64,000 nucleotides of DNA from assembly GCF_003353015.1 (NCBI RefSeq), contig NZ_QREM01000007.1, forward strand, positions 91,013 to 155,012, in the 5' to 3' direction. Position numbers and translations under genes: made by a program. Shown piece after piece: positions 28,388 to 36,151 of this stretch; positions within the stretch are counted from its first letter, which is position 1, and each line of letters starts with the position of its first letter. The notes below the pieces were generated by a model. The model had not been told where the DNA came from. It made no database searches and saw only the letters and a list, made by a program, of their open reading frames with translations. Origin of the DNA: Xanthomonas arboricola. Its GTDB lineage: Bacteria > Pseudomonadota > Gammaproteobacteria > Xanthomonadales > Xanthomonadaceae.

Positions 28388-29482
28388 ATGGCAACTGCGA
28401 TCAAGGGCCGCGGTGCGACCGGCCATCTGCCCGGACGCTTCGAAACCACCACCCACCAGCCGGTGGACGATGGCTGGTACGCCGACGACAGCGAGGAGTT
28501 CGCCGCGTCGGCATTGCGCACCCAGGTCAGCGAGGAAACCGCGCGCAGCATCATCAGCCGCAATCAATCGCCGGACATCGGCTTCTCGCAATCGGTCAAC
28601 CCGTATCGTGGCTGCGAGCATGGTTGCAGTTACTGCTTTGCGCGGCCCTCGCATGCGTATCTGAACCTGTCGCCCGGGCTGGATTTCGAGACCAAGCTAT
28701 TCGCCAAGACCAATGCGCCGGAGCTGCTGCGGCGCGAACTGTCGCGCCCGGGCTATGTGCCCAGCCCGATCGCGCTGGGTATCAATACCGATGCGTCCCA
28801 GCCGATCGAGCGCAAACGCGCGCTGACGCGGCGCTTGATCGAGGTGCTGTGGGAGACCCGACACCCGTTCACGCTGATCACCAAGAATGCGTTGGTGACG
28901 CGCGATCTGGATCTGCTCGCGCCGCTGGCACGCGAGGGCCTGGTCAACGTGCATTTTTCGGTGACCACGCTGGACCCGCATCTGTCGGCCCGGCTGGAAC
29001 CGCGCGCGTCTGCGCCGCACGCCCGCCTGCGCGCGATGCGGGCACTGCACGAGGCCGGCGTGCCGGTCGGGGTGATGGCCGCGCCGGTGATCCCGTGGAT
29101 CAATGATCACGAGCTGGAGGCGATCCTGCAGGCCGCATCCGATGCCGGCGCGCACAGTGCCGGCTATGTGCTGCTGCGGCTGCCGCACGAAGTGGCGCCG
29201 CTGTTCCGCGACTGGCTGCAGACCCATCACCCGCAACGCGCCGCGCACGTGATGAGCACGATCCAGCAACTGCGCGGCGGCAAGGACTACGACAGCACCT
29301 TCGGCACACGCCTGCGCGGACAGGGCGTGTACGCGGAGCTGCTGGCACGCCGCTTCGCGCTGGCCCACCGCCGCTACGGTTTCGACGCCCGCACCATGCC
29401 GGCGCTGGACACCGGCAGGTTCCGGCGCCCTGCCCCACCGGCCAAGCCGGTCCCGCAATCGCCGCAAGGCAGTCTGTTCTAG
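28388..29482 (+). CDS. PA0069-family radical SAM protein
   Basis: A 364-residue radical SAM protein. The N-terminus KGRGATGHLPGRFE is typical of the PA0069 (SplB-related) family, and the iron-sulfur cluster motif CEHGCSYC is complete (C76, C80, C83) within NPYRGCEHGCSYCFARPSH. The product is not characterised in this family. The frame opens at a GTG at 28340, but the ATG at 28388 starts the conserved region. A -10-like TACGAT (28376-28381) lies exactly 6 bases before the ATG and there is no Shine-Dalgarno, so the mRNA may be leaderless. Confidence 0.9.
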   Translation: MATAIKGRGATGHLPGRFETTTHQPVDDGWYADDSEEFAASALRTQVSEETARSIISRNQSPDIGFSQSVNPYRGCEHGCSYCFARPSHAYLNLSPGLDFETKLFAKTNAPELLRRELSRPGYVPSPIALGINTDASQPIERKRALTRRLIEVLWETRHPFTLITKNALVTRDLDLLAPLAREGLVNVHFSVTTLDPHLSARLEPRASAPHARLRAMRALHEAGVPVGVMAAPVIPWINDHELEAILQAASDAGAHSAGYVLLRLPHEVAPLFRDWLQTHHPQRAAHVMSTIQQLRGGKDYDSTFGTRLRGQGVYAELLARRFALAHRRYGFDARTMPALDTGRFRRPAPPAKPVPQSPQGSLF

Positions 29483-29488
29483 TGGCAG

Positions 29489-29577
29489 AGATTGGGGATT
29501 GGGGATTCGTAACAGCCGGCGTACTGCAGTGACCTGCCCTTACCTATCCCAAATCCCGAATCACGAATCCCCGCCGT
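29489..29577. repeat. REP-like palindromic repeat, copy 2
   Basis: GGGATTGGGGATTCG in the left arm pairs with CGAATCCC-type sequences in the right arm (AATCCCGAATCACGAATCCCC). GGGATTCGTAACAGC at 29502-29516 is the exact reverse complement of part of the copy at 481-541. It lies between two convergent genes and overlaps the 3' end of the oxygenase gene. Confidence 0.65.
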
Positions 29578-30265
29578 ACAAGGCACTTGCCGGCTGGAAC
29601 AGGATCCAGCTGGTGGCAATGAACTTGTCGCCGCCGACCGGGCGGTTGCCGCGGTGGGTGTGGGTGAAGGCGGTGGGGGCGATCAGCAGGCTGCCGGTGC
29701 GCGGGCGGGCCTTGCGTTGCTGGAACAGGAATTCGGTTTCGCCCTGTTCGAACTCTTCGTTGAGGTACAGCGTCCATAGCAGGTGCCGGTGCAGCGTGTC
29801 GGCGCTGGCGTCGCGTGGATACAGTTCGCAATGCCAGTACGGATAGCCGCCCCGGTCGGCGGTGTACCACTGCAGGTTGATCGCGCCCGGGCGCAGGCAG
29901 GTACGGGCCAGGTCGCCCAGCGCCTGGTCGCTCATCTGCGCGATGTCCTCGGCCACCAGCCGGTGCGGGCTGCCGTCGGCGGTGGTGACCTGCAGCATCA
30001 GCGGTGAGATCAGGGCTTGTGGATACTGCCGCAGGTAGGTCAGCACACCTTCGAACACGGCCTGTTGCAGGCGGTTTTCCACCGCCGCCCATTCGGCCAC
30101 CCCGCTGATGCGCAGGTCGCGGCTGTGTTTGAGTTCGGGAAACACGCCGCCCCCGATGCGGCCGGGATGCAACTGCTGGCTGTCGCGCATGCGCTGCACG
30201 ATGGCGGCGCAATCCTCGCGCGAGACGGCGTCGTCGGTGATCTGGATGAAGTCGGGTTGGCTCAT
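29561..30265 (-). CDS. 2OG-Fe(II) oxygenase-like protein
   Basis: A 234-residue protein with the double-stranded beta-helix pattern of iron/2-oxoglutarate oxygenases. The probable metal site is H145-x-E147 in YWHCELYPRD plus a distal His in THTHRGN (H202 or H204), so it uses a Glu where most relatives have Asp. The substrate is unknown. The frame is open far upstream (30517), but the ATG at 30265 begins the conserved sequence. It converges on the PA0069 radical SAM gene. Its last codons overlap the REP-like repeat. Confidence 0.75.
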   Translation of the reverse strand: MSQPDFIQITDDAVSREDCAAIVQRMRDSQQLHPGRIGGGVFPELKHSRDLRISGVAEWAAVENRLQQAVFEGVLTYLRQYPQALISPLMLQVTTADGSPHRLVAEDIAQMSDQALGDLARTCLRPGAINLQWYTADRGGYPYWHCELYPRDASADTLHRHLLWTLYLNEEFEQGETEFLFQQRKARPRTGSLLIAPTAFTHTHRGNRPVGGDKFIATSWILFQPASALYGGDS

Positions 30266-30516
30266 GCGCACGACGATAGCAATCGCGCTGCCCCCTGCAC
30301 AGCGCGCCGGGCGGCGTACGCGGCCTCGGTTGGCGCGTTGCCATGAGGCATCGCCGCTGCATGTCTCGGCGCTGCGTCGCCCGGAAAAGACCGCGCCGCA
30401 GCACGCCGATGCGCGCCATGCCGGCCAGTGTGCCGCTGCGATGGCGCTGGGTGAACTTGCGCAGCGGCAACCAGCCGCCGGCCTGCAGCGCATGTGGCGG
30501 CGCGCGCACGGCCGCA

Positions 30517-30548
30517 ACGAAAAACCCCGCCGAAGCGGGGTTTTTCGT
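30517..30548 (-). terminator. Intrinsic terminator of the FadL-type porin gene
   Basis: A perfect 14-bp stem, ACGAAAAACCCCGC with GCGGGGTTTTTCGT, closes on a 4-base loop. T runs on both strands make it potentially bidirectional. It lies 22 bp after the stop codon at 30571. Confidence 0.9.
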
Positions 30549-30570
30549 CACACCAAAGGCGCTACGACGA

Positions 30571-31911
30571 TCAGAACTTGTAGTTGATCGAAGCGGCCAG
30601 CACGTCGCCCTTGACGTTGTAGCTGCCGGCCAGGCGGTCGCCGGTGGCGCTGACGGTGTCGCTGGTCGGGTCACTGGTGAACAGGTGGGTGTAACCGAAG
30701 TTGTACTCGGCCTGCTGCGACGGACGCCAGCTCAGACCCAGCGAAACCCACTTGCGGCTCGCATCCGGCACGCGCACGTCGCGGTGCTCGGCGGTGGTCG
30801 GGGTCTGGTCGTAGGCCAGGCCGCCACGCAGGGTCAGCGTCTCGCTCATGCGGTAGTCGGCACCGATCGAGGCGAAGGTGGTGTCGCGGTAGGAGAAGTC
30901 CAGCACGGTGTTGGGCTGGTTGGAGGCGAAATCCAGCGTGACCTGGTCGAACTTGCTCCAGGCAGTGCGGGTCACGTCCGCCATGATCGACCACTGCTCG
31001 TTCACGTTGTGGGTGAAGCTGGCCGTGGCGCTGGCCGGCAACTTGACGGTGGCGCGGCCGCTGGTGTCGATGAAGGTGCCTGGCGCTGCGCGCGCGAACA
31101 CCGCCGAGGCATTGGGCGGGATGGTGAAATCGACGTCCGCGCCGGTGATCTTGTGCTCCACTTCCGAGCGGTAGCTGAAACCGATGTGGGTGTTCTCGTC
31201 GACGCTGAACAGGCCACCGAGGGTGAAGCCCACTTCGGTGCTGTGGCCCTTCATCCTCAGCGCGCCATCGGCATTGCCCGGTGCGAAGCCGGGGACGCGC
31301 GAGCGCGCCAGGATCGAGCCGGCGTCCACTGCGTTGCCGAGCTCGATGTCCAGGCGCTCGGCGAACACCGATGCGCCGAAGGACACGTACGGATTCACGT
31401 CGTAGGAGAACGCGACATTGAAGTCGATCGCCTGCAGCTCGGTCTTGGTGCCGTGGTAGCGGCCGACCCAGTTGCTGTCGTATTCGGTCTTGAAGCCGAA
31501 CGGCACGGTCAGCGAGGTGCCCAGGTGCATGTTGTCGTTCTCGCCGAACGGCACGTGGAAATACATCGCCGGGACCGGCGCGATCATGCCGGCGTCGCCG
31601 CCATTGCCGCCGGAGACCGGGGCGCCATTGGCATAGGTTGCCGTCTCGGGCTGGAACTTGGCCGAGAAGCTGATGGCGCTGACGTCGGCCTGGAACAGGC
31701 GGCCGTCCAGCTGGCGCATGCCGGCCGGGTTGTTGACGATGATCGAGGCATCGTCCGGGGCGCTGCCAGAACCGGCGAAGGCGCGGCCGAGGCCCTTGGC
31801 GCTGTTTTCCTTCAGCTGGAAGGCGGCGCCGTGGGCCTGGCCAACGGCCAGAACGCCGGCGATGCCGACGGCCAACAGGGTGGCGCGGCTGAGAGTGGAA
31901 GCGGTAGACAT
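30571..31911 (-). CDS. Outer-membrane transporter, FadL/OmpP1/TodX family
   Basis: A 446-residue outer-membrane beta-barrel. A signal peptide (about residues 1-28, AHG-A) precedes the family's N-terminal hatch AAFQLKENSAKGLGRAFAGS and the NPAGM motif (VNNPAGMRQL); the protein ends with a terminal Phe (INYKF). FadL proteins move long-chain fatty acids and other hydrophobic compounds across the outer membrane. The frame is open to 32010, but the ATG at 31911 begins the signal peptide. It stands alone, with a terminator downstream. Confidence 0.93.
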   Translation of the reverse strand: MSTASTLSRATLLAVGIAGVLAVGQAHGAAFQLKENSAKGLGRAFAGSGSAPDDASIIVNNPAGMRQLDGRLFQADVSAISFSAKFQPETATYANGAPVSGGNGGDAGMIAPVPAMYFHVPFGENDNMHLGTSLTVPFGFKTEYDSNWVGRYHGTKTELQAIDFNVAFSYDVNPYVSFGASVFAERLDIELGNAVDAGSILARSRVPGFAPGNADGALRMKGHSTEVGFTLGGLFSVDENTHIGFSYRSEVEHKITGADVDFTIPPNASAVFARAAPGTFIDTSGRATVKLPASATASFTHNVNEQWSIMADVTRTAWSKFDQVTLDFASNQPNTVLDFSYRDTTFASIGADYRMSETLTLRGGLAYDQTPTTAEHRDVRVPDASRKWVSLGLSWRPSQQAEYNFGYTHLFTSDPTSDTVSATGDRLAGSYNVKGDVLAASINYKF

Positions 31912-32128
31912 AAGGTGGTGCTCTCCGGATAAGGACTGCAGTGGTCGGTACAGCGCCCGCGCCCAGCGCCAAGTGGCTGCTGGAGCGCGCCGGAGACCCC
32001 CCCCCGACATACGACGCCGTACGCAGTATACCCACGACGATTAACCCAACAATAACGAAGCGCGTTTTGATTGGCTGGACAGGTTAGGGATGGGTTCAGG
32101 AGCGTGAACCCGCTAGAGTGCCACTCCG

Positions 32129-32821
32129 ATGTTCGTCTCTCTCCCCTCCCGCAAGAAATCCACCCCGCGCTGGGCAGTGCCGTTGCTGTTCGCAACCGTC
32201 TGGCTGGCCTATCTGTGGTCGATCAGCCGGCCCGGCGAAGCGCGCAACACGCTGTGGCTGGACTGGGGTGCGCTGTCCAGCGGCGTGTCCAACCTGGGCG
32301 ACTGGTGGGCGACGCTGCGCGACGGCAGCGTGCTGCGGCTGTTCACCGCATTGTTCCTGCATGCCGACTGGTCGCACCTGCTCGGCAACCTGGTGTTCCT
32401 GCTGATCTTCGGGCTGCCGGCCGAGCGCATCCTCGGGCCGTGGCGCCTGCTGCTGCTGTTCCTGGTCGGTGGTGCGGCCTCCAACCTGGCGGCGATCTTC
32501 GCGATCGGCACGCCGGACCGGGTGATCATCGGTGCCTCGGGTGCGGTGTCGGCGTTGATCGGCACCTATCTGGCGCTGTTTCCCGGCGCCAAGCTGGGCG
32601 TGGTGCTGCCGCTGGGCGTGTTCCTGGAATTCATCCGCGTGCCGGCGCCGCTGCTGATCGGCGCCTGGGCGCTGCTGCAGGTGGTGTTTGCCTACATCGG
32701 GCCGGCCTTCGGCATGGTGGCGTGGTCGGCGCATATCGCCGGATTCGTGTTCGGCATCGTCTACGGGCTGTACGTGCGCGCGGCGATCGCACGGCGGCTG
32801 CGCAAGCGCCACGGCTTCTAG
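32129..32821 (+). CDS. Rhomboid family intramembrane serine protease
   Basis: A 230-residue membrane protease with about six hydrophobic helices. The catalytic Ser is S137 in GASGAV and the catalytic His is H202 in WSAHIAGFVFG. HADWSHLLGNL (about residues 78-88) is the conserved loop/TM region preceding them. Rhomboids cut membrane proteins within the bilayer; the target here is unknown. A -10-like TAGAGT (32114-32119) lies 9 bases before the ATG without a Shine-Dalgarno, suggesting a very short leader. Separate from the FadL gene, which is divergent. Confidence 0.92.
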   Translation: MFVSLPSRKKSTPRWAVPLLFATVWLAYLWSISRPGEARNTLWLDWGALSSGVSNLGDWWATLRDGSVLRLFTALFLHADWSHLLGNLVFLLIFGLPAERILGPWRLLLLFLVGGAASNLAAIFAIGTPDRVIIGASGAVSALIGTYLALFPGAKLGVVLPLGVFLEFIRVPAPLLIGAWALLQVVFAYIGPAFGMVAWSAHIAGFVFGIVYGLYVRAAIARRLRKRHGF

Positions 32822-32912
32822 CGGCGCGCCGATCGGCACACGGCGGGTGCTCCTGGGCGCCGTGATGCGCCGGCCTTGCGCTGCGTCGCGCGGTGGCGCG
32901 CGGTGGCGCGCC

Positions 32913-32918
32913 TATAAT
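32913..32918 (+). promoter_or_regulatory. -10 element abutting the DUF1820 start codon
   Basis: TATAAT matches the -10 consensus perfectly and is followed by only 6 bases (CGCCGC) before the ATG. A normal start point would fall on the A of the ATG. Upstream there is a 10-bp tandem repeat (CGGTGGCGCG twice, 32891-32910) but no clear -35. Confidence 0.6.
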
Positions 32919-32924
32919 CGCCGC

Positions 32925-33245
32925 ATGTCCAAGCCCCTGTACAAAGTCACCTTCCTCAACCACGGCAAGGTCTACGAGCTCTACGCCCGCCAGGTCACCG
33001 GCAGCCATCTGTGGGGCTTCAACCAGATCGGCGAGCTGGTGTTCGACGTGCACGACGGGCTGGTGGTCGATCCCACCGAAGAGCGCCTGCGCGAAGAGTT
33101 CGGCAACACCAAGACCCTGCACCTGCCGATGCAGAGCATCGTGCGCATCGAGGAAGTCGAGAAGAAGGGCCAGTCGGTGATCCGCGACGCCGCCACCGGC
33201 GACAAGGTGGTCACGCCGTTCCCGTTGCCGACCAAGCCGCGTTGA
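32925..33245 (+). CDS. DUF1820 family protein
   Basis: A 106-residue soluble protein, MSKPLYKVTFLNHGKVYELY at the N-terminus and ending FPLPTKPR, typical of DUF1820, a small conserved family of unknown function in gammaproteobacteria. The frame is open upstream, but this ATG begins the conserved region. TATAAT stands 6 bases before it and no Shine-Dalgarno exists, so translation may start on a leaderless mRNA. Its TGA overlaps the ATG of the next gene by one base (TGATG). Confidence 0.88.
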   Translation: MSKPLYKVTFLNHGKVYELYARQVTGSHLWGFNQIGELVFDVHDGLVVDPTEERLREEFGNTKTLHLPMQSIVRIEEVEKKGQSVIRDAATGDKVVTPFPLPTKPR

Positions 33246-34231
33246 TGCGCATCCTGGTGCCCGACGATTACCAGGGCGCCGTGCGTCACCTGCCCTGCCT
33301 GCAGCGCCTGCACGGCCACGAGGTGCAGGTGCTGGGGGCGCTGGCCACCGATCCCAACGAATGGGCCGAGCGGCTGGTCGAAGCCGATGCGCTGGTGCTG
33401 ATCCGCGAGCGCACCCGCGTGGACGCCACGCTGTTGCGGCGGCTGCCGCGCCTGAAGTTGATCAGCCAGACCGGCCGCATCGGCGCGCACCTGGACGTGG
33501 CCGCGTGCACCGGGTTCGGGGTGGCGGTGGCCGAGGGCGTCGGCTCGCCGGTGGCGCCGGCCGAACTGACCTGGGCGCTGATCCTGTCGGCCAGCCGGCG
33601 CCTGAGCGAGTACCAGCGCGCGCTGCACCAGGGCCGCTGGCAGGCGCTGGGCGACCCCGGCCTGGGGCGCGCGCTGCACGGGCGCACCCTGGGCATCTGG
33701 AGTTACGGGCGGATCGGCCAGCGCGTGGCCGGCTTCGGGCGTGCGTTCGGCATGCAGGTGCTGGTCTGGGGCGGCGAAGCCTCATGCGCACAGGCCGCGC
33801 GCGATGGCTTGGCCATCGCCGCCAGCCGCGAGGAGCTGTTCGAACGCAGTGATGTGCTGTCGCTGCATCGGCGCCTGACCGCGCAGACGCGTCACCAGGT
33901 GACCGCGCAGGATCTGGCGCGGATGCGCCCGGATGCGTTGCTGGTCAACACCAGCCGCGCCGAGCTGATCGCGCCCGGCGCCCTGCTGGCCGCGCTGGAT
34001 GCGGGCCGGCCGGCACAGGCAGCGGTGGATGTGTTCGAGCGCGAACCGGTGCTGGATGCGCGCGATCCGTTGCTGCAGCATCCGCGCGTGCTGGCGACGC
34101 CGCATCTGGGCTATGTGGAAAGCGACAGCTACGCGCTGTACTTCGAGGCGGCGTTCGACAACGTGCTGGCATTTGCCGCAGGCACGCCGCGCAACCTGGT
34201 CAATCCCGAGGCGTTGGCGATTGTGCGGTGA
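33245..34231 (+). CDS. D-2-hydroxyacid dehydrogenase family protein
   Basis: A 328-residue NAD(P)-dependent dehydrogenase. The substrate-binding lobe is followed by a Rossmann fold (GRTLGIWSYGRIGQRVAGFG, motif G-x-GxxG altered at the first positions), the signature region LLVNTSRAELI, and the catalytic triad region: Arg in NTSRAEL, Glu in VFEREPV and His in TPHLGY. It most resembles phosphoglycerate-dehydrogenase-like proteins. The substrate is unknown. It is coupled to DUF1820 by a TGATG overlap. A Xanthomonas repeat follows about 40 bp downstream. Confidence 0.88.
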   Translation: MRILVPDDYQGAVRHLPCLQRLHGHEVQVLGALATDPNEWAERLVEADALVLIRERTRVDATLLRRLPRLKLISQTGRIGAHLDVAACTGFGVAVAEGVGSPVAPAELTWALILSASRRLSEYQRALHQGRWQALGDPGLGRALHGRTLGIWSYGRIGQRVAGFGRAFGMQVLVWGGEASCAQAARDGLAIAASREELFERSDVLSLHRRLTAQTRHQVTAQDLARMRPDALLVNTSRAELIAPGALLAALDAGRPAQAAVDVFEREPVLDARDPLLQHPRVLATPHLGYVESDSYALYFEAAFDNVLAFAAGTPRNLVNPEALAIVR

Positions 34232-34273
34232 GGCGGTAACGCTTGGTTGACGTGGTGATCGCGTGCGCGGGAA

Positions 34274-34302
34274 GGGCTGTCGCGACCAAGGTCGCTCCTA
34301 CC
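34274..34302. repeat. REP-like element (GTAGGAGCGACC type)
   Basis: Read on the minus strand it starts GGTAGGAGCGACCTTGGTCG and continues CGACAGCCC. The core GCGACC-TT-GGTCGC (34282-34295) is a perfect short hairpin. Elements of this kind are widespread between genes in Xanthomonas and relatives. It may stabilise or end the upstream transcript. Confidence 0.65.
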
Positions 34303-34480
34303 GACGTTTTTGCGTTCAAGGGTGTCTGCGCTGTGGCAGGGTCCAAGGTCGACGTCAAACCCGGCCAGCGTTGTGGCGAGTGGGTTAATCGACAAATGCA
34401 TGCAGTGGCGTTGCAGTGCCGGCGCCTATCGATCGCGCCGGGCGCGCAGCGGGTGATGTACCCGCTGCGCCCTGGCCGGA

Positions 34481-36010
34481 TTACTTGACCGGTTCGGCCG
34501 GTTTGGGCCGGTCCGCAGGCGCAGCCGGTGGGGTCGGTTCGGCCGGCGTGGCCGGCGTGGCCTTTTCAGCCGGTTCGCGCGGCTTGTCGGCAGGCTTGGG
34601 CTTGTCGGCCGCTGCCGGGCGCGCGGCAGGCGGCTTGGGGTCGGCCGCCGGCTTGGCGGCCCTGGCCTTCTGCGCTGCCTGCGCCCTGGCCTTGAGCGCG
34701 GCTTGCGCCTTGGCCGCCGAGCCGGGCTGCTTGAGCTCGGCCAGCGCGGCGGCGATCGGGCCATCGCCCGGCAGCACGTCCCCGGCTGTGTAGCCCTCCT
34801 CGCCTTCCGCATCGCCCCGCAGATGGCCCGGCAGCGTGGCTTCGCTGAAGTCGGCCAGGCTGGCCGGCACGTCGGCATCGCCGGGTTGCGGTTCGGGGGT
34901 GAGCAGCACCTCCGGCACGATGCCGCTGGCCTGGATCGACTTGCCGCTGGGCGTGTAGTAGCGCGCGGTGGTGAGCTTGACCGAGTCGCCGTTGTCCAGC
35001 GGCAGCACGGTCTGCACCGAGCCCTTGCCGAAGGTGCGGCTGCCGATGATGCGCGCACGCTGGTTGTCGCGCAGCGCGCCGGCCAGCACTTCCGAGGCGC
35101 TGGCCGAGCCGGCGTCCACCAGCACCACCACCGGTGCGCCGCCGAGCAGGTCGCCCGGGGTGGCGTCGAACTTGGCATCGCTGATGGAGATGCGCCCGCG
35201 CGTGCTGACGATGTTGCCCTTGTCGAGCAGGTCGTCGGCCACCTGCACCGCCGCGGTCAGCAGCCCGCCCGGGTTGCTGCGCAGGTCCAGCACCAGGCCG
35301 CGCAACTTGCCGCCGGCCTGCAGCTGCTTGAGGTTCTTCTGGAAATCGGCACCGGTGTCGGCCTGGAAGGTGCTGATGCGGATATAGCCATAGCCCGGCT
35401 CCAGCAGCTTGCTGCGCACGCTGGCCACGCGGATGGTCTCGCGCTGCAGGGTCACGTCGAACGGCTTGGGTGCCTTGTCGCGCACGATGGTCAGCACCAC
35501 CTTGCTGCCGGATTCGCCGCGCAGCGGTTCCATCGCCTTGCTGGCGTCGATCGGCTTGCCGTCGATGGCCACGATGACGTCGCCGGCGCGGATGCCGGCG
35601 CGCGCGGCCGGGGTGTCGTCGATCGGCGCGATCACCTTGAGCGTGTTGTCCTGCTGCTGCAGCAATTCCACGCCGATGCCGTCATAGGCGCCGGTGGCCT
35701 GCTCGTCGAAGGCCTCGGCATCTTCCTTGTCGAAATAGGTGCTGTGCGGGTCCAGGTCCGAGAGCAGGCCGCGCACCGCCGCGTGCATCAGCTTCTTGTC
35801 TTCGACCGGGTCGACGTAGGCCTGCTTGACCGCGTTGTACACCGCCACGAAGCGGCGGATCTCGTCCAGCGGCACCTTGGACACGGCGGCTTCGTTGGCT
35901 TCCGGATCGTCCGCAGTGGCCTGGGCGGCGGCGGGACTGGCTTTCTGCGCCCAACCGGGTGAGGCGAACAGCGCCAGCGACAGGGCAACGGACAGGACGG
36001 CTACGCGCAT
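34481..36010 (-). CDS. S41 family C-terminal processing peptidase (CtpA/Prc-like)
   Basis: A 509-residue periplasmic serine protease. Signal peptide residues 1-21 (WAQ); a PDZ domain around residues 108-190 (GIGVELLQQQ, AGIRAGDVIVAIDGKPI); a protease domain with the catalytic Ser in GSASASE (301-307) and Lys in RTFGKGS (K329). The last 80 residues (about 430-509) are an unusual Ala/Pro/Lys-rich tail. Such proteases remove C-terminal segments from envelope proteins and cell-wall hydrolases. GGAG 6 bases before the ATG at 36010 fixes the start. It lies 141 bp after envC on the same strand, an arrangement common in proteobacteria. Confidence 0.92.
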   Translation of the reverse strand: MRVAVLSVALSLALFASPGWAQKASPAAAQATADDPEANEAAVSKVPLDEIRRFVAVYNAVKQAYVDPVEDKKLMHAAVRGLLSDLDPHSTYFDKEDAEAFDEQATGAYDGIGVELLQQQDNTLKVIAPIDDTPAARAGIRAGDVIVAIDGKPIDASKAMEPLRGESGSKVVLTIVRDKAPKPFDVTLQRETIRVASVRSKLLEPGYGYIRISTFQADTGADFQKNLKQLQAGGKLRGLVLDLRSNPGGLLTAAVQVADDLLDKGNIVSTRGRISISDAKFDATPGDLLGGAPVVVLVDAGSASASEVLAGALRDNQRARIIGSRTFGKGSVQTVLPLDNGDSVKLTTARYYTPSGKSIQASGIVPEVLLTPEPQPGDADVPASLADFSEATLPGHLRGDAEGEEGYTAGDVLPGDGPIAAALAELKQPGSAAKAQAALKARAQAAQKARAAKPAADPKPPAARPAAADKPKPADKPREPAEKATPATPAEPTPPAAPADRPKPAEPVK

Positions 36011-36151
36011 GAAGCACTCCGACAAAGAGATAAGACGCCCCGCAACGGAGCGGTCTGGATTATGCGCGAAGCGGCGGTAAATCCGCGTTGACTTGGCGGG
36101 GCCAGGTAGGGGGACGGTCATGCATCGGCGCGGGTCCGGCGTGCCGGGGAC

